Numbered from the stretch's first letter, positions 34,114-45,195 are shown. The stretch is 64,000 nucleotides of DNA from Tenodera sinensis (GCA_030765045.1 CM060962.1:166456694-166520693), one strand, 5' to 3'. Numbers and translations: made by a program. Notes: generated by a model not told the origin, from the sequence alone.

Positions 34114-35720
34114 AACTATAGGTGTGGATTTTACTCCTGTAATCAGCCTAAGGGCTTGATTTTGAAGTTGCTCTATTTTATGGAGATAATTAGATTTAGC
34201 TAGCTATCAGAACTTCACTGCAGTAAATGAAGAGCAATTTAACATACATGTTGTATGTTATCTTGAGTGTTCACCTTGCAAATCTACATTTTACACCTGC
34301 TAACCATTTTAGTATATTTAAAGGTTTTGTAGCCTTCTCTTGTAAATGGTTAATATGGCTTTTCTATGTGAGTTTAGAGTAAAAAATAGCTCCCAAATAT
34401 TTTGATTCTGGATACTTTTTAAGTTAGTCATTTTCATATTTGATTTTTATATATGTTGGTTTTCTTTGCAATGTGAGTAAATTTACAGTCATGAGATGAT
34501 TTGAGCTCCATTGTTGGAACTTATCTAAGGCTACTTTGATGTTATATTTAAGATAATTTAGTTTTTGCACTTTGCTTGAGGTCTATATAACAAGGTCATC
34601 AGCAAACAGTGGTATTTTAGTTTTTGGAGACTATATTAATGATGGTAAATCATTAATATAAATGTTAAACAATGTTTCACTTAGTACTGCACCTTATGGG
34701 AGTCCTCTGTATGTCTCTGAATTTTGGTGTACTATTATTATGCCTATTAGTGCAAAACATTGGGAAAAGAATTGTGATAACCAATGTAGCATATTCTGTG
34801 TTATTATTATTTTATACATCTTTCTATTAATTTGTTTCTTCATACCAAATCATAGGCTGCCTGGAAATCTCAGAGACTGCTAAAGTGTTTTCCTTTTTAT
34901 TGAACGATTGTTTTATATTTTGAGTGAAGGTGTTTTCATTTGTGTAGTGATATTTTCTGTTTGAACTTTTGTTAGAGAATTATAAAATCCTAGATACCAA
35001 TTTACGCTTTACACATTCTTTCTGTGACTTTAGCTGTTACCTTGGTTACAGAAATTGATCTATAGGTACCTAACTGTTAAAATTATTTGCAGGTTTATTT
35101 TTCTATAAAATTGGCGCAATGATGACTTTAGCCCTCTATGATGGGACTGTTCCTTGCAAAGATGTATTGTACAGTTTTAAGAAGATATGCTTTCCTTACT
35201 ACCAAGATGTTTGAGAAATTCAGGAGGAATAGTCTGGTCCAGCAGATTTTTTACTCTGCATTTTCTCTAGCCTATTTTTATTTCTGTTATGGTCAGGATT
35301 TTGGTTGGAAATTAAAACTATCAGTGCTCAACTATAGTAGAGGCAAAATTTAATGGCGGCTGATAGTAGACTATTATTATCCTTTTTTCTGTTGTGCAAA
35401 TAAATTTTGTGGGTGCAAATGATATCTATATTGCTGGCTTAACAGCATGATTTCACAGCGTGTTTAACTATACCGCAAGACTTAGCAAGCCTATGATTGG
35501 ATTTGGTATCAAGCTGCCCACCATTAAATTTTGTGACAGTCATAATTCTTGAAATTGTTCTAGGCTGGCTCGAAGAGTTATCTGCAGTCACCTTTCTTTT
35601 ACGACAGAAGATTCCTTTTGGTGGTCGCATCCCAATTCAGTGCCGGAATGTCACATATTATGGCACTGGATCAAATTCAGAAAGAAGAGATCTGGTTATA
35701 TCAATGAGTTGACCTAAAAT
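34114..35720 (-). pseudogene. LINE-C ORF2 reverse transcriptase region
   Basis: Minus strand, many breaks. Blocks in order are YNTSLQGTVPS and AKVIIAPIL (about 35170-35100), PIDQF (about 35055), IPLFADDLVI (about 34615-34590, FADD core kept), NHLMTVNL (about 34500), SKYLGAIFYSKLT (about 34405-34370) and LRLITGVKSTPI (about 34155-34125). The last block continues across the hAT insertion into 32454. 35440-35720 is probably the linker between endonuclease and RT. Confidence 0.8.
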
Positions 35721-36795
35721 TTTAGGCAGTTGTTCTTTGGTTCTTTGGAGATTGATGGTATAGATAATAAGTTTTATAAGAATATCTGAAACATACACTG
35801 CTTTTTATGGATAGTTCTGTTTTTAACCCTTGTTCTGCTTTCGGGTGCTGAGGGCTTCCCCATTTTCATACTGAAGAATTTAGATTTCCCTTACGAATTA
35901 GATTACTGGAAGGATTTTGCTTTCCCTTGAAAACCACATTTCGATGTTGAATTTCTATGGCAACGTGTATTTCAGTTGAACAAAAGCGAGTGAAACATAC
36001 CGAAAACAAAAGTCCCACCGTGCCAATGTACAAAAGCTAAAGTACCTACTATATTTATATTCCTATATAGTTAAATGAGTAATTCTTACGATTTCGATCA
36101 AATTTTGTATTCAGACAGGGTTTTGCTTATTAAGTTTATCTATATAGACATCATTCCTGAAAAAAAACAAAAAAAACAAAAACAAAAAACAAAAACCGCA
36201 ATTTTACGAGTAACAGTCACAATTACTCTAAACATTATTTTGGCCATAATTTCTCTTTTAATGGGCCAGTTTCAACAAACAAGCCAGAATATTAAATGTC
36301 TCGTCATGGAAACAGCTCCAACAATTAGGATAAAAATTTATATTTAGCTAACATTTTGCTTTTCAAGTTTATCTAAATAAGTAGATAAACGATTAATCAA
36401 AAGGAAAAGAAAAGAAAATCCGAGCGAAGCTCGGTCACCCAGGTACTGTAACATAATAGAACGATCGCATTGCATCTGTAATATTCACTACACAAATAAG
36501 ATGCATTTAATTTTTGTAATGAATATCTCCTTCGAACTTCAATGGAATAAACAGTAGCCTACCCTGCTAGTTAATAAACAACAAATATTTCAAATGTGGT
36601 CAAATTCGACCACATTCACTTTTACAAACAGATAATGATCAATGCTTTATTGTTAAGTATTGCTTTGCAACCTACAGGAAAATTAGTTTAATTTTTCTCG
36701 GAAAGCTGTCACTTAATTGTGATGAAAAACCAAGAGTTTGTGCAGTTACGCTACCGATAGTCAAGTGTTTCTATCGCATTTACTTTTTCCTTTCT
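35721..36795. other. Intronic sequence with a small GC-rich hairpin
   Basis: No coding signal. At 36420-36434 there is ccgagcgaagctcgg, a 6-bp perfect stem with a 3-base loop following an A-rich stretch. Similar hairpins occur near Helitron 3' ends, but no matching terminus was found. Confidence 0.35.
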
Positions 36796-36799
36796 CCGT

Positions 36800-37040
36800 C
36801 ACGTATGCATAGTAAAGTTAGTATGGTATCTATTGCATTCCATCCAAAAATTTATATCGAGATTTCATCGGAAATACATGTTTTGAGACTCCATGAATAA
36901 AAAAAGCAGCTGTTTTAGAAAAGTGTCTGTCTGTGAACAGCATAACTCCACCCAGACTAATCCAGGACCCTCTAGAAGGTCCAGACTATTCTTTACATAG
37001 AAAGTTTTAATTTTTTCAAAAATGGCTCTGACGATTTTGA
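36800..37040 (-). repeat. 0.9-kb repeat family, copy h (3' part only)
   Basis: Matches the family from the ttccatccaaaaattt/gagatttcatcggaaatac end through gaacagcataactc to tggctctgacgattttgatt. The rest is missing. Confidence 0.75.
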
Positions 37041-37433
37041 TTAAAATCAAATGACAGTAGACCATAGTACATTGAGAAAATGCAGTCAGTTGCTCCCAGA
37101 TTTTCAGCTTTCTTTACATTAAATAAGTTAGGTTGATATACTGTTTTTATAATCGCCTAAAATACTGTATTCGGTGATATAAAATATTATTACTAAAGCA
37201 TTATACATGGAGCTATACCAATTTAAATATACGATCTCAATGGGACAACATAACCTAACATTTACCTACATGTCAAATGAATATCGATATCAGTACAAAG
37301 AATAACAACGCACATACGACACAACATACATAGTTTGATAGCTTATTTAATGATTTATAACACCACAATCCCCTCCACTTAAAGCTTAACTTGCAAGATA
37401 CAATAATAACATGAACGTCGGCAGACTTTTTTC

Positions 37434-37454
37434 CGGGGGGGGGGGGGGGGGGGG
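37434..37454 (+). repeat. Poly-G run
   Basis: About 20 G in a row after ttttttcc. A second GC-rich patch with ccctccctt and cccccc lies at 37625-37670, so the ~240 bp between may be a small inserted element, but no matching ends were proven. Confidence 0.7.
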
Positions 37455-37710
37455 CCAAATGTTAGAATTTTGCAATCAGATAATATTAATTCATTATTTT
37501 GTTGTCAAAAGTTATAGTATTTGTTTCAGATAACCGTATAAATTTGTGCTAAACAGAAATTGTTCTTTACATAAAATTAAATTAATAGTTTAATAGTCAG
37601 CACATTAAGTTCATTAATTTCCAAGGGGGGGCGCGGCCCTCCCTTGCCCCCCCTACGCGACGCCCATGCAAGACAGCAAATTTCTGTTATGATTAGATTT
37701 CTTTCGCCGT

Positions 37711-38420
37711 TTAATGTCTCATGTTAATATTCTCCGCAACCAACTGCAGATGAGGAAAACTGATTGCATTAAAGTTAGTCATTCAGTGAAAAACTTCGTG
37801 CAGATGATCGATGGATTGTGCAAGAGCTTGGATACTGTCTCTACTGATGAAGATCAACATGGATTTAAGCGGAAACGATGGGATTGCAATAAAATCACTG
37901 GCGTTAAACAGGTGTACAATTGCATCACAATAGAGATGAAATGTCAGTTTGAGCCAATTTCTCATCTTGATGTTTTTAAGCTCTTAGACACAGAAAATTT
38001 CTAAGAATATTCGAGAAATTTTCCAGAGCATATTCCAGACTTAGGTATAGTTTAGGTATGCTAAACAGGAAAAAACTAAAATCAGATCTTTCAATCATTT
38101 ATGAAAGGAAGAATTTCATCATGGGAGTGAGGCATTACCACTACTTAAGATGCTCTATTCAAACAATATGGTTGAAGCTTTTTGATGAAATAGTAATTCT
38201 CCTGAGGATTACCGTCACAATCCCTACCTTATCCAGAGCATTGCTTTTCTTCACTAAAGCGGATCAAGTGCTTCCTAAGGAACACAATGAAGCAGGATAG
38301 ACTCTCGGCACTCGCCATGCTCTCTGTAGAAAAGAATCTAGTTTTAAGCATCAAAGACTTCAACACCAAGGTCATCAACATGTTTGCCGGCATGACAAAT
38401 CATCAGGCTGATTTACTACT
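37711..38420 (+). pseudogene. hAT-like (ZMYM/DUF4371-type) transposase C-terminal fragment
   Basis: Plus strand. VNILRNQLQMRKTDCIKVSH and IDGLCKSLDTV, then KRKRWDCNKITGVKQVYNCI, match the block before the dimerisation domain in ZMYM1-like hAT proteins. After frame changes, QDRLSALAMLSVEKNLVLSI (about 38295-38350) matches the end of the dimerisation region. No terminal repeats were identified. It sits in the gap between the RT and endonuclease parts of LINE-C, so it may be another insertion into it. Confidence 0.7.
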
Positions 38421-39435
38421 ATAATCAGCAACAAGGTTCTTAAAGAAATGAAAGTATATTTCAAATCAACTACTGTATGTTTGAATATGATAGTTCAAAA
38501 CCAGGTGTTCTAAAATCTTGGGAATTCATTGACGGGCTCATGATCAACTCATCCAGACTTAATTATGTAGCAGGAAGAACACCTTCATTGCCAAGAATAA
38601 ACACCCAGTGGCCATAAATGTTAAAAACATAGAAGATGTTAGAAACCTTCTTCAATATGTCCCATATGAACTCAGTGCATTCTATAAAGACATTCTTAAG
38701 TGGACAACTGTAGAATCATCTTCAACTCCTGATGAAAATAAATCTTATTGAACCCATTTTGAAGTATGAGTTATTACATTCATGCATTCACTCATTGGAA
38801 CACAAAGACATTAATTTGTTTATTATGATTATAATGTGTCCATGATAACGACCAGTGTTTATTTTGAAAAAGTAACTAAGTGAAAGTGCAAAACTGCAAC
38901 ATTAGAACACTTTAACCTTCGCTTTTGACAAATATAAGTATTGACCCTAGCAATGCCAAGTCTTATTCCAGAACTCATACTACCAACTATTTTTATGACC
39001 ACCACTGGTAACAAAATGCCTGAGCAATTTTTAAAACAAATTTATTTTAAAATTGGGTATTATATTTTGTCATGTTTATAAAGGTAACATTTAACATTGC
39101 TTAACTATTCCTTTTTTACATGAATCACATACCAGTGGGGCAGTACTTTATGACCACCTTGACATTTGTTTCTCAAAAAGACCAATAGTGCAAACTTTGA
39201 AGCCATTATGCAATTCTGTAGTAGAAACAATAATTGATATAGCTATTCACTGCATGCCTTTAATAAAAAAATTAAAAGACAGAATTTAAAAAATTACAGA
39301 AGGTGGGCATGAAGTAAGTGCACATTAGCACTTGCTAGGGTTAAAGATGAATTCTCAAGTGTATTCAATGTATTTCCAATAGGTTGTTAATGTTTATTAA
39401 GTATAGGTATAAGTCCAAAGCAGATCTTTTTTGTT
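38421..39435. other. Unassigned intronic sequence
   Basis: No motif recognised. It may include the 3' end of the preceding hAT-like element. Confidence 0.35.
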
Positions 39436-39439
39436 TAAG

Positions 39440-40610
39440 TTTCTGAAAACTTTTCATTTTGTGATTTGGCCCCCCTTTCAAAATAAATGATTCTTTCTTC
39501 TTTTAATTTTGATAGATAAAGATACCAAAAAGGTTTATAATTGATAAACCTGCCACCTTCTTTTTCCATTTCTTCTGAAAGTTCGTGGAAGGTTTAAAAG
39601 GTTTTAATTGTTTTTGTTTACATAGTAGTTAGAAGCAGTGAAATAAGTTGCTATAGTGAAAACTAAAATCAGATTGGGAGATCTACCATCTTCCTCTGAG
39701 TAAGTTTAGTTATATTGGAAGATACCATGAGCATGTCTGGGTTTGTACCTGAATCAATAGTAGGAAGTGTGGAAAAGTAGGAAGTTCATCTTAGTTGCAA
39801 TATTGATGAGTTTGTAAAATCCTCTATAGTTCTCCCAGTGGTGTTTATGGTTTTATATTGCCATATTTGGGAATGCCTATTAAAATCAATAGATAAGATG
39901 GTTTTAGGTGTAATATTGATGTTATGTAGACTATAGTCGCTCCACCCTTAGATCCCCACTTGATGTAAACACAAGCCGTCAACAACTAACCGCGGCACGC
40001 CGAAACCAAAGCACACCACAAAATATAGTACCTTAAATATTGACGATTATCCCTATGTTTTCAAGATGTATAAATAACCCTGTTAAAGACTACTTGAATA
40101 TAACGCGATAGTAGCGCTATTCCTAAAACTCCCGAGTAAATATCGTTCTGTTGCAACATAAACACATGGTATGAGTCCACGTGGCATTTGTGTTAGTCGC
40201 AGCTGATATGAACATCAGGTGGAGGGATACAACGTGCGGATCTAAGGCTGGATGGAGTATAGGATTATTACCAGGAAGGTTATAAAAACTGTACATGTTA
40301 TAATAGTGGTTATTTTTCATATTTCAAGTTTGATTATTTCACTTTTATGTACACCTCCCATTTCTTTAACAATTTGAAAGCTTAATTTTAGATTTGTTTT
40401 AACTATTGTTAAGATTCCACTATATATTTGGCAGGTTTTGGGGAGAAGATGCATTTTATATTGATTCATTTGGAAAAAATATTGTTGTCTTGTTGTAAGT
40501 TTAGCTTGTAACAATATCTATATTTTCATCTGCCAAGGTTTTTTGAATTTTATATTTTTTTGTTCTTGACATGCTTCCTGAATTCCCTTGTAATATTTTT
40601 AATGTATTGG
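39440..40610 (-). pseudogene. LINE-C ORF2 endonuclease region, split by a MITE
   Basis: Minus strand. From about 40600: LKILQ and LADENIDIVTS (an expected N-terminal block), then SFYNLPGNNPI (40290-40262), which corresponds to the Y-x-P-P-N block. A 328-bp MITE follows, then DFNRHSQIW and GRTIEDFTNSSILQL (39890-39810) and DMLMVSSNI (about 39725). These are blocks of an APE-type endonuclease of I/R1/Jockey-group LINEs. Orientation and type match the RT at 34-35.7 kb, so both probably belong to the same LINE copy, separated by ~3.7 kb of later sequence. This linkage is inference. Confidence 0.65.
39932..40261. mobile_element. MITE with ~24-bp terminal inverted repeats, TA target
   Basis: Ends tatagtcgctccacccttag and complement tatactccatccagccttag match at about 19 of 24 bases including the following atcc. 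The outermost TA is likely the duplicated target. Non-coding. Removing one copy rejoins the endonuclease reading of LINE-C. TA duplication suggests the Tc1/mariner group. Confidence 0.75.
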
Positions 40611-40619
40611 AAGTATTTT

Positions 40620-41190
40620 GATAAAGGCCTATGATTGTTCCCACCTGGAGATTTCATTGAGGGATATTTTTACCTCCAGAATTATTACCCTTGGGCCTCA
40701 TCATTTTCATTGATCCATAGTCATTTTGATGTGCAACCAGTTTTTTTAGTTTTGACAACTATTTCTACACTAACAACCTCCAGAGTATCTGGAGGACTAT
40801 ACTTGCCATTGATCAATGGATCCTTTGGATCTAATTGGGATGATCCAGAGAAGTCCTCTGATAATTCTCTATTTGCCTAATAGAGACGTATATTCACCAT
40901 GGCAAGTCAGGTTTTAAAGAGGATTTTCTGTCAGGGTTTCCTTTCCTTAGATGATTGTCTCATACAGCTTTTGTGAGTCATCTTTCTGGAGTTTGAAAGT
41001 GGAGTTCTCATCTCCTAGATGAGTTATGCAGCATTTCCTCTGCATCTGATGTTGCAGTTATACCACTGATACTCGGTCCCCATAGCCTAATTTGCAAAAG
41101 CAGGATGCACAACAGTCAGGAAGAGATTGAATTTGGATAGAAGAGGCTATGGGTGATGCATCACTATCCCTTACACCCCCTGAATATACA
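40620..41190. other. Unassigned; possibly LINE-C ORF1 end or 5' region
   Basis: A minus-strand reading at 40880-40700 is open for ~60 residues (LDPKDPLINGKYSPPDTLEV) but I cannot place it. Confidence 0.3.
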
Positions 41191-42154
41191 CCTATACCGG
41201 GTGAGTCAGCCACCCCTTATTTTTTTTAAGGTAGGCCACCCATCAAATGGCATATTTGCTGAAGTCCAGTTTTATGCTTACTAAAACATTGATTGATGTT
41301 CTTAGAGAGAGGAATGCACAAAATTCAGAGGAACAGTGGTTTAAGGGACAGAACGTACTCCTCACTAAGATACATCTCAAAAACATAGGGCTCGTTTACT
41401 GAGAGTAAACTCTGGTTTCCAGCCCATTTTACAAACTTTTTGTTAGAGTATACATAGCAACATAATTCAGTAAACACCTATGATGAAATGAACCTATCAT
41501 ATGATACACTAACAGCAACAAATAAAAATAAAATGACAGATTCTTGTACTTAGAGCAGGGGTTGGTTTACAAGAAATTGGGACACGCCTCATCCACCGGA
41601 CCCATACAGTCAAAATGCACATAATATTAAATAGCAGTTTATTTAAATTTTTGCATACACTACATCTTGTACGTCTCAAATAACATGCATAGTAGCTTTT
41701 GCCATTTGAGTAATAATATTAAAACACCCAGCAAAAGATTAAAACTGCCTTAAAAGGCTAAATTAAGCATGAAAACCCATGAAATGACAATGAGAAAGTT
41801 CCTGGCATACAAGTCATACTATTGAACTTGGAATGTGATTCAGTCAAGTCTCAAAATAGCTGAAGAGAATTATGACTGTATACTGTGCACTAACACCAGG
41901 AACACAGGTTCATGTCTAGGCATTGAACAATTTTTTTTATGCTCATCAAAACTTGGAAACCGAAATGACAATCTAATTATAAAGTCCCTGAGGGTTTAGG
42001 ACATTAGAACTTTTGTATTAGAATAGGTATAATGTCTTCTGCCCCATTGGACTGTATGATGTAGTGTGTTATTATAAATGCAGACTACCTTCATTCTCCA
42101 CACATAAGCTGTTACATGATATTTTGTGTCGTTCCTTCACCATGTATTCATCAG

Positions 42155-42312
42155 ACTTGTGGTGGACGAAGCAGCACTAGAGTGGGTTCCCTCCAGGTTC
42201 TCCGGTTTCCGCTGCCACCTCATTCCACCAGTGCTCCATTTTTATTCCATGTATCATTAGTGTCACCGCCCGTGGTACCGTATGTAGTAAAAGCAGACGT
42301 TAAACACTACAA
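42155..42312 (+). mobile_element. SINE-B fragment (3' part)
   Basis: Shares ggtggacgaagcagcactag, the ggttctccggtttccgctgc block and the 3' signature gtagtaaaagcagacgttaaac with 13575-13832. It carries a short internal tandem (ttccaccagtgctccattttta) not in that copy. The tRNA-like 5' end is missing. Confidence 0.7.
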
Positions 42313-42412
42313 AAAAAAATATTCGTCAGACGAGTACACTGATATGCTTTTGATCTATAGAGAAGCAAGAGTCAATGCACAAGCAGCTCAGCATGTATAC
42401 CAGGAGAGATAG

Positions 42413-42908
42413 TGTCACCGCGCCCGCCGTATCTAATTGCCGACAACCGCAGTGTCACCCATCGCATTATTGTCGGCACTACCGCAAAGGAGCCGAAGGA
42501 AAGAGACAGAGAATGGCCGCATTGTTGGGCGCTTGCCGAAAGAGAGAAAGTGATAGAGGCCTCTAGAAATGTCTGCTTTGTATTTCACCGCAAAATAAGT
42601 TAACGTTCCTGAAGCTTCCAGAATAGTGCCTGGGAGATATAAATAGCGGTAAAGTGTGAGAAGAGTCAGTCAGACGTATGTGAAGGTTGAGTAGTCGTGC
42701 CGACGGAGACGGACAGACGATGTGGAGAGTTGTGCCGACGGAGAAGAGTTAGTTCTTTGTGTTACGAGTTCGAAGCCGTGCTGTTGGAGAATCGGAAAAG
42801 ACTTTCTTGCTGTTGCAACGAGTGTACAAAGTTACTGTTTACGGAAATAAAAGTGTTTATCTCGACTACATCTGTCGTATTTACTTCACAACCAAACAAA
42901 AAGTTACA
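42413..42908 (+). repeat. 5' LTR of LTR element copy 2
   Basis: 496 bp, TG...CA, with gggagatataaatagcgg (about 42632-42649) as likely promoter and AATAAA at about 42846. Confidence 0.93.
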
Positions 42909-42909
42909 C

Positions 42910-42927
42910 TGGTGTCAGAAGTGGGAT
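42910..42927 (+). other. Primer-binding site of LTR element copy 2
   Basis: Same 18 bases as copy 1, one base after the LTR. Confidence 0.85.
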
Positions 42928-42987
42928 TCGTCGAATTGCTTCTAGTTTCGTTACTTCGTCGTTAGAAGTTGCAACGTTAGAACCAAG

Positions 42988-44757
42988 ATGGAGGGAGATT
43001 CGGAAACCAGGATGATGGCAATGATGAAAGAATTATTCGCCGAGCTGAAAGAAATGAAGACGGCAAACGACAACCTCGCTGCCAAAATGGAAACGTTATA
43101 CGACAACCTCGCTGCCGAGCTGAAAGAGATGAAGACGGCAAACGATAACCTCGCTGCCAAAATGGAAACGTCAATCGACAACCTCGCTGCCGAGCTGAAA
43201 GAGATGAAGATGGAACAACTCGGTGAACTGACTGGCGTGACGGAAGACGTGGAAGAACTCGGCGAAAAGGTGGTAGACCTCTGCCAGCACGTGGACGTCG
43301 TGGAGGACGACGGGGAACGTCTTGGCGCCCTGGTAGTAAGAGTTGACGAGAGCGTCAAAGTACTGGATGCCAGGGGCAGACGGAATAGCGCGGAGCCGGG
43401 GAGGGAGCACCTAGTGGCCGAGGCGACAGTTGCGCCCGTTTCAGATGATGTGAGGGAAGACGTGAAACAACTCGGCGAACTGATTGGCGTGACGGAAGAC
43501 GTGGAACAACTCGGCGAACTGATTGGCGTGACGGAAGACGTGGAACAACTCGGCGAACTGATTGGCGTGACGGAAGACGTGAAACAACTCGGCGAACTGA
43601 TTGGCGTGATGGAAGGCGTGGAGCAACTCGGCGAACTGATTGGCGTGACGGAAGACGTGGAACAACTCGGCAAACTGATTGGCGTGACGGAAGACGTGGA
43701 AGAACTCGGCGAAAAGGTGGAAGACCTCTGCCAGCATGTGGACGTCGTAGAGGACGACGGGGAACGTCTTGGCGCCCTGGTAGTAAGAGTTGACGAGAGC
43801 GTCAAAGTACTGGATGCCAGGGGCAGACGGAATAGCACGGACCCGGGGAGGGAGCACCTAGTGGCCGAGGCGACAGTTGCGCCCGTTTCAGATAACGAAA
43901 ATGTACGTCTCGGGGAAGACAAAGGGACAGTTCAGGGGCGTCGTCGAGGATCCCCTGGAGGAGTGTGTCGGGTACGTAACCAACCAGGATATGACGTGGA
44001 GGACGATCAGCAGGGAAGCGCACAAGCAAACGAGCAACACGCAAGAACCGACTTGGCGTGTGACATGGGGGGACCGTCGGAGCCATCCAATCACCTGACG
44101 CATAGTGCCGTGAACAAAAGAATGGTGGACATCATCTTGGACGGCAGGATACAGGAGAGGCCGTGCCGAGCACGAGTGAACACGAGTGCAGCGGTGGACG
44201 CGACTCGAGCGGATGTGGTGGCGTTTGTTGCCAGACCCATCGGAAGCAAGGTGGCTGCGAAAGTGCGCCAGAGAGGTCGGCGGACATGGTACCCAGTGAG
44301 CCGTTTCCAAGTGCGCAGGATGGCCCGTCAACACACCAGGAAGAAGGGCAACTGGACGAGGGACCGTCAAGACCGGCGGTATTGTTGCAGAATTTCGAAG
44401 CAGGATGGCATACATCGTCCTACCCGGACCAAGGGACACTATCCAACAGCGATACCTAGGATCGTGCCTCCTGGAGAAGAGGTTCGATGGGATAGTCCGC
44501 TGGGGCGCAAGGGAGATGCCACAGTGATAGTGCTGGTCGGGACGACCAGCTCTGAGGAGGGAGCAGTGTCACCGCGCCCGCCGTATCTAATTGCCGACAA
44601 CCGCAGTGTCACCCATCGCATTATTGTCGGCACTACCGCAAAGGAGCCGAAGGAAAGAGACAGAGAATGGCCGCATTGTTGGGCGCTTGCCGAAAGAGAG
44701 AAAGTGATAGAGGCCTCTAGAAATGTCTGCTTTGTATTTCACCGCAAAATAAGTTAA
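42988..44757 (+). CDS. Gag-like coiled-coil protein of LTR copy 2, 589 aa, intact
   Basis: Opens at the ATG ~80 bp after the 5' LTR and stays open to 44757; the last ~63 codons lie in the 3' LTR. Residues ~1-75 are a coiled coil with ANDNLAAKM/LAAELKEMK repeats. Residues ~76-150 and ~235-305 are two copies of one module (VEELGEKV...LCQHVDVVEDD...). Between them are six 13-aa units of the LGELIGVTEDVEQ type. Residues ~330-530 are basic and Arg-rich. At ~375-400 a stretch resembles a retroviral-type protease start, but the expected D-T-G reads N-T-S, so no protease activity is expected. No zinc knuckle, RT or integrase core. Likely a structural protein relying on enzymes from a related full element. 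Confidence 0.75.
   Translation: MEGDSETRMMAMMKELFAELKEMKTANDNLAAKMETLYDNLAAELKEMKTANDNLAAKMETSIDNLAAELKEMKMEQLGELTGVTEDVEELGEKVVDLCQHVDVVEDDGERLGALVVRVDESVKVLDARGRRNSAEPGREHLVAEATVAPVSDDVREDVKQLGELIGVTEDVEQLGELIGVTEDVEQLGELIGVTEDVKQLGELIGVMEGVEQLGELIGVTEDVEQLGKLIGVTEDVEELGEKVEDLCQHVDVVEDDGERLGALVVRVDESVKVLDARGRRNSTDPGREHLVAEATVAPVSDNENVRLGEDKGTVQGRRRGSPGGVCRVRNQPGYDVEDDQQGSAQANEQHARTDLACDMGGPSEPSNHLTHSAVNKRMVDIILDGRIQERPCRARVNTSAAVDATRADVVAFVARPIGSKVAAKVRQRGRRTWYPVSRFQVRRMARQHTRKKGNWTRDRQDRRYCCRISKQDGIHRPTRTKGHYPTAIPRIVPPGEEVRWDSPLGRKGDATVIVLVGTTSSEEGAVSPRPPYLIADNRSVTHRIIVGTTAKEPKERDREWPHCWALAEREKVIEASRNVCFVFHRKIS
43462..43695 (+). repeat. 39-bp tandem repeat in Gag-like ORF, 6 units (copy 2)
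   Basis: Six 39-bp units with few differences, in frame; three units in copy 1 (3720-3836). Confidence 0.92.
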
Positions 44758-45062
44758 CGTTCCTGAAGCTTCCAGAATAGTGCCTGGGAGATATAAATAG
44801 CGGTAAAGTGTGAGAAGAGTCAGTCAGACGTATGTGAAGGTTGAGTAGTCGTGCCGACGGAGACGGACAGACGATGTGGAGAGTTGTGCCGACGGAGAAG
44901 AGTTAGTTCTTTGTGTTACGAGTTCGAAGCCGTGCTGTTGGAGAATCGGAAAAGACTTTCTTGCTGTTGCAACGAGTGTACAAAGTTACTGTTTACGGAA
45001 ATAAAAGTGTTTATCTCGACTACATCTGTCGTATTTACTTCACAACCAAACAAAAAGTTACA
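44567..45062 (+). repeat. 3' LTR of LTR element copy 2
   Basis: 496 bp, preceded by the purine tract gaggagggagcag. Confidence 0.93.
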
Positions 45063-45195
45063 ATATCCTATTGGACAATAGCAATACCATAAAATGGAAA
45101 TAAAACTATTGCAAATTAAAATATAACATTTTTTAACATACTAATTTTTCAGCCAATGTTATTTGTGAATATCACATGGTAAAAAAATTAGCACA

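Larger units (their letters stand above)
42413..45062 (+). mobile_element. LTR retrotransposon copy 2, non-autonomous, young
   Basis: 2650 bp. The two LTRs (42413-42908, 44567-45062; 496 bp each) are identical as far as I could read. It has the same PBS, PPT and gene content as copy 1: a single long Gag-like ORF and no pol core. Flanks are ATAG (left) and ATAT (right), so the 4-bp target duplication is imperfect. The LTRs differ from copy 1 by short deletions (496 against ~508 bp), showing at least two sublineages. Confidence 0.92.

Noticed and set aside
36400..36450. Helitron 3' end
   Set aside because: Hairpin present, but no CTRR terminus at the expected distance and no matching 5' end.
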